Assembly: GCA_902494625.1 (NCBI GenBank)
Contig: CABUUB010000010.1
Span: forward strand, 1 to 40,005
Length of the DNA stretch: 40,005 nucleotides
Reading direction: 5' to 3'
Source of the DNA: an uncultured Collinsella sp.
GTDB taxonomy: Bacteria > Actinomycetota > Coriobacteriia > Coriobacteriales > Coriobacteriaceae
The translations under genes and the position numbers were made by a program. Below are positions 17,886-24,653 of this stretch, one piece after another (within the stretch, counting starts at the first letter, position 1; each line of letters opens with the position of its first letter). The notes under the pieces are model-generated. The model had not been told where the DNA came from. It did not search any database and saw only the letters and a program-made list of their open reading frames with translations.

Positions 17886-19316
17886 ATGACGAACAGAGAG
17901 CTGGCTCAAAAGCTGCTGGACCTTTTGGGCGGTAAAGACAACGTGCTGGCAAACGCGGCGTGCATGACGCGCCTGCGCGTGACCGTCAAAGACACGGGCA
18001 ACGTCGACACGGAGGGTATTAAGGCACTCGACGGCGTGATGGGCCTGGTCGAGGACGACACGATGCAGATTGTGCTGGGTCCGGGCAAGGTGAATAAGGT
18101 GCTCGAGGAGTTCTCCGAGCTCACCGGCCTTGCGAAAGGCGTTGCTGATGAGAGCGTGGTTGACGCTGCGGCCACAAACAAGGCCGCGCAGAAGGCCAAG
18201 TACGAGTCCAAGCCGGTTCAGGCCTTCCTCAAGAAGATTTCCAATGTCTTCGTCGCCCTGCTTCCCGGCATCATTGCGGCTGGCCTCATCAACGGTATCT
18301 GCAACGTCATTAACGTCTCGACGGCAGGCGCGCTTGCAGGCGAGTGGTGGTACCAGGGCATTCGTTCCATGGGTTGGGCCCTCTTCGCCTATCTGCCCAT
18401 CTTGGTGGGCTATAACGCGGCACGCGAGTTTGGTGGCTCCGCTGCGCTGGGCGGTATCGCCGGCATGATGTGTATCGCCAACAGCGCCATGCCCCTGCTT
18501 GCGCCTGGCGCTGCTGATCCTGCCACTGCCATTCTGCTGCCGCTCACCAATGCGCAGTACAACCCCGCAGCGGGCGGCATGATCGCGGCTCTCATCGCTG
18601 GTGCGTTTTTCGCCTGGATGGAGCGTCAGATTCGCAAGGTCATGCCCAACGCGCTCGATACGTTCCTGTCCCCGCTGCTGGTGCTCATCATCGGCGCCTT
18701 TGCTCTGATGCTTGTCATCCAGCCGGTTGGCGCTTGGCTGACGACCGCGATCTTTAGCGTCCTCACCTTTATCTTCGAGAAGCTGGGCGTCCTGGGCGGC
18801 TATATCCTGTCGGCAGGCTTCCTGCCGCTGGTGTCCGTCGGCCTGCATCAGGCGCTCACGCCGATCCACGCTATGCTCAACGATCCCGACGGCGCTACCA
18901 AGGGCATCAATTACCTGCTGCCCATCCTTATGATGGCTGGCGGCGGCCAGGTCGGTGCCGGTTTGGCGCTGTACTTTAAGACCAAGAACGCCAAGCTCAA
19001 GAAGTATGTCGCCGAGTCCATCCCCGTTGGCATCCTGGGCGTGGGCGAGCCTCTGATGTATGCCGTTACGCTGCCGCTCGTTCGTCCGTTTGTGACGGCC
19101 TGCCTGGGTGCCGGATTTGGCGGCGCGCTCGCGGCGCTGCTTCACATCGGCACGGTTTCTCAGGGCGTTTCCGGTCTGTTTGGCCTGCTGATCGTCGTTC
19201 CTGGCCAGCAGCTCGGCTACGTTGCCGCTATGCTGCTTGCCTATGCCGCCGGCTTTGTCCTGACGTGGTTCTTTGGCGTCGACGAGCAGAAGATCAACGA
19301 GTTTTTTGGCGAGTAG
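17886..19316 (+). CDS. murP: PTS transporter EIIBC, MurNAc type
   Basis: The 476-residue protein imports a sugar while phosphorylating it. The N-terminal EIIB domain (about 1-85) carries the phosphocysteine C26 in NAACMTRLRV. A linker leads to an EIIC membrane domain (about 105-470) with about ten hydrophobic segments and the VGLHQALTP motif. There is no EIIA domain, matching E. coli MurP, which borrows EIIA from the glucose system. MurNAc specificity is inferred from murQ, the regulator and mupG around it; sucrose- or trehalose-type EIIBC would look similar. The start at 17886 has AAGGAGGAG upstream. Confidence 0.88.
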   Translation: MTNRELAQKLLDLLGGKDNVLANAACMTRLRVTVKDTGNVDTEGIKALDGVMGLVEDDTMQIVLGPGKVNKVLEEFSELTGLAKGVADESVVDAAATNKAAQKAKYESKPVQAFLKKISNVFVALLPGIIAAGLINGICNVINVSTAGALAGEWWYQGIRSMGWALFAYLPILVGYNAAREFGGSAALGGIAGMMCIANSAMPLLAPGAADPATAILLPLTNAQYNPAAGGMIAALIAGAFFAWMERQIRKVMPNALDTFLSPLLVLIIGAFALMLVIQPVGAWLTTAIFSVLTFIFEKLGVLGGYILSAGFLPLVSVGLHQALTPIHAMLNDPDGATKGINYLLPILMMAGGGQVGAGLALYFKTKNAKLKKYVAESIPVGILGVGEPLMYAVTLPLVRPFVTACLGAGFGGALAALLHIGTVSQGVSGLFGLLIVVPGQQLGYVAAMLLAYAAGFVLTWFFGVDEQKINEFFGE

Positions 19317-19383
19317 CCTGATGCTGCGCGCCATGTCATTCGAACGTCTTGACGTGCCGCAGATCTCTTGATGCTATGGTTGT

Positions 19384-19417
19384 GCCGGCGGGGCTAACTG
19401 CTCCGCCGGCCTTTTTT
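19384..19417 (+). terminator. Terminator or attenuator between murP and mupG
   Basis: A 10-bp stem (19384-19393 with 19401-19410) with a 7-nt loop is followed by C and six T. The mupG ribosome site begins one base after the T-run, so this hairpin either ends the murP transcript or limits read-through into mupG. TTGACG (19349-19354) and TGCTAT (19372-19377), 17 bp apart, could be a promoter whose transcript would begin at the hairpin. Confidence 0.8.
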
Positions 19418-19433
19418 AAAGGAGCGTTGAAGC

Positions 19434-20486
19434 GTGAAAACGGGTATTTCGATTTATCTTTCCAGCCCTCTGCAGGATATTGAGCGGACGATTGAGCGTG
19501 GTGCCGCGGCGGGTGCGCGCTATGCGTTTACCTCGCTGCATATTCCCGAGGATGGGGGAGCGGCATATGCCGATAAGGTCCGTCATGTGCTGTCGCTGCT
19601 TTCCGCCCGCGGCATTGCGCTCATTGCCGATGTGGGGCCGCGCACGTGCGATTTGCTCGGGCTTGAGCGTATCGAGGATCTGCGTGACCTGGGGCTCGAA
19701 TACCTTCGTTTGGACTATGGCTTTAGCGCCCAGCGGGTCGCGGAGTTGTCCGGTGTATTTCACATTGTGGTCAATGCATCGACGGTGAGTTCTGATGAAA
19801 TCGCATCGTGGCGAGAAGCCGGTGCCGATGTGACTCGTTTTGCCGCCTGCCACAATTTTTATCCCAAGCCTTATACCGGTTTAGCTCTGGAAGACATTGC
19901 TCGGACGAATCTTCGTCTTGCGGCGCTTGGCTTCGAAATCATGGCTTTTGTGCCGGGTGATGCCAACGTTCGCGGGCCGGTATTCGAAGGACTGCCGACG
20001 GTTGAGGAGCAGCGCGGTCGCGTGTCAAAGGTTGCCCTCAACATGCTTGAGCTTGCACATGGCGCTGATTGCGACATTGTGTTGGTCGGCGACCCCAATC
20101 TTTCCGATGCGGGCTGGGCGCAGTTTGCTCAAGTTTCCGCCGGATACGTGGATTTGCAATGCGAGCTTGACCCCGGCTATGCCTATGTGCGCGGGCAGAT
20201 TCATCACGACCGGCCCGATTCGAGTACCCTCATCTTTAGGTCTCAGGAGTCGCGCACGACGCTTAAGCCGGATTCCGTGCCGACGGATACCGGTGCCGGC
20301 CTGCCGCGAAAGACGGGGTCGATCGCTGTGAGCAATAGCGGCTATGGGCGCTACGAAGGCGAGCTTGAGATTGCGCGGGTCGATCTTCCCGGTGACAAGC
20401 GCATGAACGTTGCGGGCCATATCACGCCCGAGGCAATGGAGCTGCTGCCGTTCATCAAACGCGGATTCGGGGTACGGTTCGTTTAG
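19434..20486 (+). CDS. mupG: 6-phospho-N-acetylmuramidase (MupG, DUF871 family)
   Basis: The 350-residue protein matches the DUF871 family. Its N-terminal TIM-barrel domain (about 1-235) begins TGISIYLSS and contains ADVGPRTCDLLGL and the CHNFYPKPYTGL segment. A C-terminal cyclophilin-like beta domain follows (about 245-350). In Staphylococcus aureus the family member MupG hydrolyses MurNAc-6P-GlcNAc inside the cell, producing MurNAc-6P for MurQ. Placement behind murR-murQ-murP supports the same role. The GTG start has AAAGGAG nine bases upstream. A terminator hairpin separates it from murP, so its expression may be uncoupled from the transporter. Confidence 0.87.
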   Translation: MKTGISIYLSSPLQDIERTIERGAAAGARYAFTSLHIPEDGGAAYADKVRHVLSLLSARGIALIADVGPRTCDLLGLERIEDLRDLGLEYLRLDYGFSAQRVAELSGVFHIVVNASTVSSDEIASWREAGADVTRFAACHNFYPKPYTGLALEDIARTNLRLAALGFEIMAFVPGDANVRGPVFEGLPTVEEQRGRVSKVALNMLELAHGADCDIVLVGDPNLSDAGWAQFAQVSAGYVDLQCELDPGYAYVRGQIHHDRPDSSTLIFRSQESRTTLKPDSVPTDTGAGLPRKTGSIAVSNSGYGRYEGELEIARVDLPGDKRMNVAGHITPEAMELLPFIKRGFGVRFV

Positions 20487-20502
20487 CGCGCGACCCGTGG
20501 GC

Positions 20503-20508
20503 TACAAT
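20503..20508 (+). promoter_or_regulatory. Candidate -10 element of the Spx/ArsC-like gene
   Basis: TACAAT at 20503-20508 lies 70 bp before the start codon at 20579. The matching -35 would overlap the mupG stop codon and is weak. Confidence 0.35.
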
Positions 20509-20578
20509 TGGCCCATCATGCTAAGGCGCCTCGTATGGTGCGCACCTGCGTTGGCCGATCTATATTCGGAGGATTCCC

Positions 20579-20938
20579 ATGACCGTGCTGTTTGTTGAAT
20601 ATCCCAAGTGCTCGACCTGTAAAAAGGCCAAGGCATGGCTGGACGAACATGGGGTTGAGTATATCGACCGCGATATCGTTACGGACAATCCCGCGGCCGA
20701 TGAACTTGCGACCTGGATTGCTCGTTCGGGGCTGCCGGTGCGACGCTTCTTTAACTCGTCGGGCATGAAATATCGAGAGCTTGGTCTGAAAGCGCGCCTG
20801 GATGCGGGTATGACGGACCAGGAATGCTGCGAGCTGCTGGCGACCGACGGCATGCTGGTTAAGCGCCCGCTGCTGGTGGGCGACGAATTTGCGATCCCCG
20901 GCTTTAAGGAAGCGGCTTGGACCGAGGCGTTGCTGTAG
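20579..20938 (+). CDS. ArsC/Spx/YffB-family thioredoxin-fold protein
   Basis: The 119-residue protein has the ArsC-like fold with a CxxC active site (C11-S-T-C14-KKAKAWL). It ends with the family's RPLLVGDEF segment (KRPLLV, about 94-99). Relatives include arsenate reductase, the stress regulator Spx and the YffB group. The presence of both cysteines and the Spx-like length fit a YffB- or Spx-type protein better than a true arsenate reductase, and no arsenic genes are nearby. Start: ATG with GGAGG upstream. Two tandem hairpin repeats follow it. Confidence 0.8.
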   Translation: MTVLFVEYPKCSTCKKAKAWLDEHGVEYIDRDIVTDNPAADELATWIARSGLPVRRFFNSSGMKYRELGLKARLDAGMTDQECCELLATDGMLVKRPLLVGDEFAIPGFKEAAWTEALL

Positions 20939-20945
20939 CGGCTGC

Positions 20946-21053
20946 GGAAAGTGCGTCCCGTTTCGAGCGCCGATTCTGGGACGCGGTTTCCGGTTGGAGG
21001 CTCTACGGGAAAGTGGGGACCAGTTTGAGCTTGAAATCTGGGATGCGCTTTCC
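20946..21053. repeat. Two copies of a 46-bp hairpin repeat
   Basis: Copies at 20946-20991 and 21008-21053 both begin GGAAAGTG and end in TTTCC. They share CTGGGA in the same position and are 46 bp long, with starts 62 bp apart. Each can fold on itself, with several mismatches in copy 2. The 20939-21072 gap contains nothing else. Confidence 0.7.
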
Positions 21054-21072
21054 GCCGGCGGGCCTGCCCCAG

Positions 21073-21483
21073 TCAGTCCTTCAGCTGCGCCCATTCGTGT
21101 GGGTCGTAGATCTTTACGTGCTTGTCGGGCGTGTCGCTCCAGTACTCTTCGTCCATAAAGGGCAGGTATGCCTGAATGCCGGGGCAGATAAACGGAATCC
21201 GTTGCCGCTGCAGGCGCTCGCGCTGCCGCCGCTCCAGGTTCGTCTCGGATATGACGGTCGGCATGCCGGACAGCTCGACGAGGCTTGCCTGGATGCGCTT
21301 GAGGTCGGGGAGCGCCGCATGCCATGACGTCCGCATGATCAAAAATGAGGCGCGGCGGTAGTTTGCCTGCATCACCGTGATGGCGGGGCGCAGTGTGGGA
21401 TGGATTTTGTCCCGTTCGGGCCAAAGGTCGGCAGTGATCTCGAGGCCCAGGGTCTCCCATAGGTAATCAAGCTCTTCGTCCAT
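21073..21483 (-). CDS. Small uncharacterised protein with PFxxPGxQxYLPFM motif
   Basis: A 136-residue open frame, rich in Trp, Arg and Glu. Residues about 95-112 (IPFICPGIQAYLPFM) resemble the IPFIVPGxQxYLP stretch that I recall from the middle of some long MarR-like regulators; the winged-helix C-terminus of those proteins is absent. It may be a free-standing version of that domain or a truncated relic. Start at 21483 with only a weak GAGG upstream. Good amino-acid composition and no overlap with other genes support it being coding. Function unknown. Confidence 0.6.
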   Translation of the reverse strand: MDEELDYLWETLGLEITADLWPERDKIHPTLRPAITVMQANYRRASFLIMRTSWHAALPDLKRIQASLVELSGMPTVISETNLERRQRERLQRQRIPFICPGIQAYLPFMDEEYWSDTPDKHVKIYDPHEWAQLKD

Positions 21484-21686
21484 GGCGCCTCGATATCTAC
21501 GCGATCATTGATACTTCGATTGTGTTGCCTGGTGCTATCGTTTTCTCGGTAGAATCTGCCAACGGTTGACGGCTACCGCTCGCGGCGTTTTGCCCTTCGT
21601 GTATAGCGGTCGGCTTCACAGGTCCTTCACGGGTTGGACGAAATTAGGCCAATTTGACCGAATTTCAAAAAAGTCAAAATTGGGGC

Positions 21687-21715
21687 TTGCGTCATGGCGG
21701 AACTTCCCGTATATT
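21687..21715 (+). promoter_or_regulatory. Promoter of the tRNA-Gln/tRNA-Glu unit
   Basis: TTGCGT (21687-21692) and TATATT (21710-21715) are separated by exactly 17 bp. Transcription would begin near 21722, about 38 bases before the tRNA-Gln. No other gene lies between. Confidence 0.6.
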
Positions 21716-21759
21716 TCTTTCTTGCGCAAAGGCACAGCCGAGCGCAGCAATGCAGTCAT

Positions 21760-21833
21760 TGGGATGTCGTCTAATGGCAGGACAGCGGATTCTGGTTCCG
21801 TCAATGGGGGTTCGACTCCCTCCATCCCAGCCA
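21760..21833 (+). tRNA. tRNA-Gln (anticodon CUG)
   Basis: The cloverleaf can be drawn by eye. The acceptor TGGGATG (21760-21766) pairs with CATCCCA (21823-21829). The anticodon stem GCGGA/TCCGT encloses TTCTGGT, giving anticodon CTG, and the T-arm has TTCGACT. The discriminator is G and the 3' CCA is encoded. Confidence 0.95.
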
Positions 21834-21850
21834 TTGCATTTGCTACATAT

Positions 21851-21923
21851 GGCCCGTTCGTCTAGCGGTTTAGGACGCCGCCCTCTCAAGGCGGAGATCA
21901 CCAGTTCGAATCTGGTACGGGCT
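21851..21923 (+). tRNA. tRNA-Glu (anticodon CUC)
   Basis: Acceptor GGCCCGT pairs with ACGGGCT (one G-U pair). The anticodon stem CCGCC/GGCGG encloses CTCTCAA, giving anticodon CTC. The T-arm loop is TTCGAAT. Unlike the neighbouring tRNA-Gln, the 3' CCA is not encoded. It lies 17 bp downstream in the same transcript. Confidence 0.95.
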
Positions 21924-21938
21924 ACCCACAAATGAACG

Positions 21939-21966
21939 CCCGGGCCTCGCAAGAGACCCGGGTTTT
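21939..21966 (+). terminator. Terminator of the tRNA unit
   Basis: A 10-position stem with one mismatch (21939-21948 with 21953-21962), closed by a GCAA tetraloop, is followed by four T. Confidence 0.85.
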
Positions 21967-22022
21967 GTGTATCGACCGTATATACGGCGCCTGCCGTGTT
22001 TCGCTCAGATCGAGGAGTAGCC

Positions 22023-22940
22023 ATGGATTTGCCCATCAGCTTGCAAGACATCACGTATGCCGAGAACTATCTGGCGCAGGGCGACCTGGCTACGGCGACG
22101 CCGCTGTTGGAGCGCCTGGTGGAGCTCGCCGAGGAGTATATCGACGCCGAGTGCAAGACGGAGGAGAAGCGCCAATACTTTAGCTTCGATAGCAAGTTTG
22201 AGCGCTTGGCCTATCGCCGCGTGGAGAAGGATCCACGCGAGCTCGTGCAGGTCGAGGTGCCGTTTGACCGCCTGTACTCTGACATGGCGTTTGCCTACAT
22301 TCGCCAGCAGGATTATGTGAGCGCTCGTAATGCCTTGATGCAGGCTGTGCGTTGGGACCCCATGAACTGCAACTATCGCTTGGACTTGGCCGAGCTGTTC
22401 CGCGCACTCGATGACAAGCAGGAATGGGCATCGCTTTCGTTTTCGGTACTAGAGCGTGCGAGCGACGGCAAGTGCGCCGCCCGCGCCTACGCCAACTTGG
22501 GCCAGTATTTCCTTGAGCCTGAGACCGAGAACGTCTCGGCGGCCGTGGGTTGCGCGCGTCTGGCATTGCGCTTAGCACCCAACGATGCACACACGACGCG
22601 CCTGCTCAACAAGATCCATACCACCTATCCGGATGCCGCCGAGGAGAGCGACGATCACGTGATGGGTGAACTGGCCCTGCAAGGCGTGCCGACCTCGCCT
22701 TCGGCCGAGATTGCCATCTGCCTGATTATGTGCGCGACCGATGCTGCAAGCGACGGCGACAAGCAGGAGGCGACGCGCCTGACGGTGCGCGCTCGCGACT
22801 TGGTGGGCGAGGAGGCCTGCGCGGCGATTATCAAACTGGTGCGCGAGAGCGACGCCGAGCTCAATGCTGAGCGCAAGGCAAAGCGCGACGCCGCGGACTC
22901 AAACGCCGATGGAGCCAGGGAGGCCGGCAATGCCCAGTAA
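22023..22940 (+). CDS. TPR-repeat protein of unknown function
   Basis: The 305-residue, mostly helical acidic protein carries tetratricopeptide-like repeats. The clearest is at about 85-120 (DMAFAYIRQQDYVSARNALMQAVRWDP), with others near 10-40 and 160-190 (AARAYANLGQYF...LRLAPND). Such repeats bind other proteins; no catalytic motif is seen. The ATG follows GAGGAG. It overlaps the smpB start by 11 bases, so the pair is likely co-transcribed and coupled, which could suggest a role near translation. That link is only positional. Confidence 0.75.
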   Translation: MDLPISLQDITYAENYLAQGDLATATPLLERLVELAEEYIDAECKTEEKRQYFSFDSKFERLAYRRVEKDPRELVQVEVPFDRLYSDMAFAYIRQQDYVSARNALMQAVRWDPMNCNYRLDLAELFRALDDKQEWASLSFSVLERASDGKCAARAYANLGQYFLEPETENVSAAVGCARLALRLAPNDAHTTRLLNKIHTTYPDAAEESDDHVMGELALQGVPTSPSAEIAICLIMCATDAASDGDKQEATRLTVRARDLVGEEACAAIIKLVRESDAELNAERKAKRDAADSNADGAREAGNAQ

Positions 22941-23400
22941 GCGCGAGCGCAAGCTCATCTCCAAGAATCGCTCGGCGCACCACGAGTACTTTATCGATGA
23001 GACCTTTGAGTGCGGCATTGAGCTGAGTGGCACCGAGGTCAAGTCGATTCGCGAGCGCGCGTGCCAGATCACCGACACCTTTGCACTGATTCGTGGCGGC
23101 GAGTGCTGGCTCGTGGGCCTGCATATTCACCCTTATAGCCATGGTGGCGTGTGGAACCGCGACCCTGATCGCCGTCGTCGTCTGCTGCTGCACCGCAAGG
23201 AGATTGACTTTCTCGACGGTAAGCTACGTAATCGCGGCTATGCGCTGGTGCCGTTGGAGCTCTACTTTAATACCGACGGCCGTGTAAAGCTGCTGCTGGG
23301 CCTAGGTCGCGGTAAGAAGCTTTACGACAAGCGCGAGGATATGGCCAAGCGCGATGTTCAGCGCGAGATTGACCGCGCCCTCAAGGAGCGTAACCGCTAA
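22930..23400 (+). CDS. smpB: SsrA-binding protein SmpB
   Basis: SmpB carries tmRNA to stalled ribosomes for trans-translation. The 156-residue protein has the full family pattern: KLISKNRSAHHEYFIDETFECGI, the beta-barrel core with ELSGTEVKSIR, and a basic C-terminal tail (GKKLYDKREDMAKRD...) that enters the empty decoding channel. The ATG at 22930 lies inside the end of the TPR gene and is preceded by AGGGAGG; upstream in-frame ATGs lack a site. The tmRNA gene often found next to smpB is not seen nearby. Confidence 0.96.
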   Translation: MPSKRERKLISKNRSAHHEYFIDETFECGIELSGTEVKSIRERACQITDTFALIRGGECWLVGLHIHPYSHGGVWNRDPDRRRRLLLHRKEIDFLDGKLRNRGYALVPLELYFNTDGRVKLLLGLGRGKKLYDKREDMAKRDVQREIDRALKERNR

Positions 23401-23412
23401 GCGCTCTGTGTA

Positions 23413-23479
23413 AGTTGCGGTGGAATACGGACTGTTTTGCCTGTTTGAGGGGCTATTCAGTCCCTATTTCACCGCAACT
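23413..23479. repeat. 67-bp hairpin repeat family, copy 2
   Basis: The arms are 23413-23434 and 23458-23479, with one G-U pair and one mismatch. Total length and loop length equal those of the copies at 9599 and 38599. It lies 12 bp after the smpB stop. Confidence 0.88.
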
Positions 23480-23523
23480 ACGGGCGTCTCATCTTGCTTG
23501 CTGTTTTGACACATATGTCTCAA

Positions 23524-23555
23524 AGGCGGCGTCCGTTGTGGGCGCCGCCTTTTTT
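23524..23555 (+). terminator. Terminator downstream of smpB
   Basis: An 11-bp stem (23524-23534 with 23540-23550) with a 5-nt loop is followed by a run of T. Confidence 0.85.
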
Positions 23556-23606
23556 GTGGGTACATACATCCATAAGGTACCAACCCGGGTTAGGGGAGTG
23601 ATCGTT

Positions 23607-24110
23607 ATGGACAAAACTGCGTTCTTTACCATGCCGAGTGGTCTGTACGTGGTGAGCGCTGCGGCAGACGGGCTGCGCGCCGGCTGCGTCATCAATACGG
23701 CGGTGCAGGTGACGTCCATGCCGCCGCGCATTTCGGTTGCCGTGAACAAAGACAACGTCACCTCGGGCGTCATCGCATCGGCCAAAGCGTTTGCACTGAC
23801 TGTAATCGACCAGACGGCCGATATGCTCTACATCGGCAACTTTGGGTTCCGCACCAGCAGCGATTATGACAAGTTTGCCAAATACGAGACCCGCGAGACG
23901 GCACTGGGCATGCCCTATGTGCCCGAGCACGCGGCGGCCCTGCTTAGCTGCCGTTTGATCGACACTGTAGATGTGGGCACGCATCTGCTGTTTATCGGCG
24001 AGGTCGAGGATGCCGAGCGCCTGAGCGACGAGACGCCGCTCACCTACGACTACTACCACAAGGTCCTGAAGGGCAAGACGCCTCCGAAGGCCTCGTCCTA
24101 TCAAGGCTAG
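23607..24110 (+). CDS. Flavin reductase-like (FMN-binding) protein
   Basis: The 167-residue protein belongs to the flavin reductase/flavoredoxin-like family, which binds FMN in a split barrel and moves electrons from NAD(P)H or to rubredoxin. The opening FFTMPSGLYVVSAAADGLRAGCVINTAVQVTSMPPRISVAVNKDN is the typical N-terminal half, with C56-free serine positions used for FMN phosphate; SCRLIDTVDVGTHLLFIGEV is the typical later strand. The ATG at 23607 has GGGGAG eight bases before it. A rubredoxin gene follows 89 bp downstream, which makes an electron-transfer partnership plausible. Confidence 0.85.
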   Translation: MDKTAFFTMPSGLYVVSAAADGLRAGCVINTAVQVTSMPPRISVAVNKDNVTSGVIASAKAFALTVIDQTADMLYIGNFGFRTSSDYDKFAKYETRETALGMPYVPEHAAALLSCRLIDTVDVGTHLLFIGEVEDAERLSDETPLTYDYYHKVLKGKTPPKASSYQG

Positions 24111-24127
24111 AATTGTTGTAAAAACAC

Positions 24128-24155
24128 TTGTATTATTTTATTGAGAACATATACT
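24128..24155 (+). promoter_or_regulatory. Candidate promoter of the rubredoxin gene
   Basis: TTGTAT (24128-24133) and TATACT (24150-24155) are 16 bp apart in a notably AT-rich patch. Transcription would start near 24162, giving a leader of about 38 nt. It suggests the rubredoxin has its own transcript besides any read-through. Confidence 0.55.
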
Positions 24156-24199
24156 AATAAGCGAAGTACATCACCAGTCACGTTCGAGAGGAGAACATC

Positions 24200-24343
24200 A
24201 TGGCTGAGGAGAAGAAGACGTATAAGTTCGTGTGCGTCGTTTGCGGTTACGAGGTTGAGGTCGATACGCCCGAGCTGCCCGAGGATTATGTGTGCCCGGT
24301 GTGCGGCGTCGGTCCCGATCAGTTTGAGCTCGTCGAGGAGTAG
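24200..24343 (+). CDS. Short rubredoxin-type iron protein
   Basis: A 47-residue protein with two CxxC knuckles (C12-VV-C15-GY and C32-PV-C35-G) that bind one iron for electron transfer in the cytosol. The ATG follows GAGAGGAG. Canonical rubredoxins have about 52-55 residues and about 29 residues between the knuckles. Here only 16 separate C15 and C32, so the loop with the usual PGTxFEDLP segment is mostly missing; LPEDYVCPVCG and the final DQFE remain. That makes it like the rubredoxin-like domains of rubrerythrins. Likely partners are the upstream flavin reductase or an oxygen-defence enzyme elsewhere. Confidence 0.88.
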   Translation: MAEEKKTYKFVCVVCGYEVEVDTPELPEDYVCPVCGVGPDQFELVEE

Positions 24344-24383
24344 CTCGTAGACACACGACTTACAGCAACATATAGCTCTGTCC

Positions 24384-24422
24384 AAGGGCCCCGGCCGGTC
24401 ATCCCGGCCGGGGCCCTTTTCT
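24384..24422 (+). terminator. Strong terminator after the rubredoxin gene
   Basis: A perfect 15-bp stem (24384-24398 with 24404-24418) with a 5-nt loop runs into four T. Confidence 0.92.
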
Positions 24423-24483
24423 TCCGCCCCCCAAGGGATCACGGCTGCTGTTAGCCGATCCTGTCTGTTGTGAGTCCGGCCGA

Positions 24484-24626
24484 CCGTTTGTCTTAATCTG
24501 TAACATCTAGCAGTGAAAACGGGGTCTACGTGTTACAGATTGAGACAAACGGAGCTGTCCCTCGGAAAAATCTCAATCTGTAACAGATAAACATCAAAAG
24601 CGGGTCTAGATGTTACAGATCGAGAC
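24484..24626. repeat. Alternating inverted-repeat array, cluster A (2 units)
   Basis: Four half-sites of the 15-nt type TCTCAATCTGTAACA start at 24491 (+), 24531 (-), 24571 (+) and 24611 (-), exactly 40 bp apart. In the first unit pairing extends outward by CCGTTTG/CAAACGG, giving 22-bp arms (24484-24505 with 24531-24552) with a single G-U pair. The array fills most of the 310-bp gap between convergent rubredoxin and mntH genes; nothing else is seen there except CCCCAAGGGATCA near 24427, shared with the 12104-12189 palindrome. Confidence 0.93.
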
Positions 24627-24653
24627 GTTTGCCTGGGTGGGTGTTCCGTCCCA

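Noticed and set aside
20579..20938. Arsenate reductase arsC
   Set aside because: The CxxC form and length fit the Spx/YffB branch, and there are no arsenic transport or regulator genes around it.
23401..23606. tmRNA gene next to smpB
   Set aside because: The gap contains the 67-bp hairpin repeat and a terminator. No tRNA-Ala-like ends or tag reading frame were seen.
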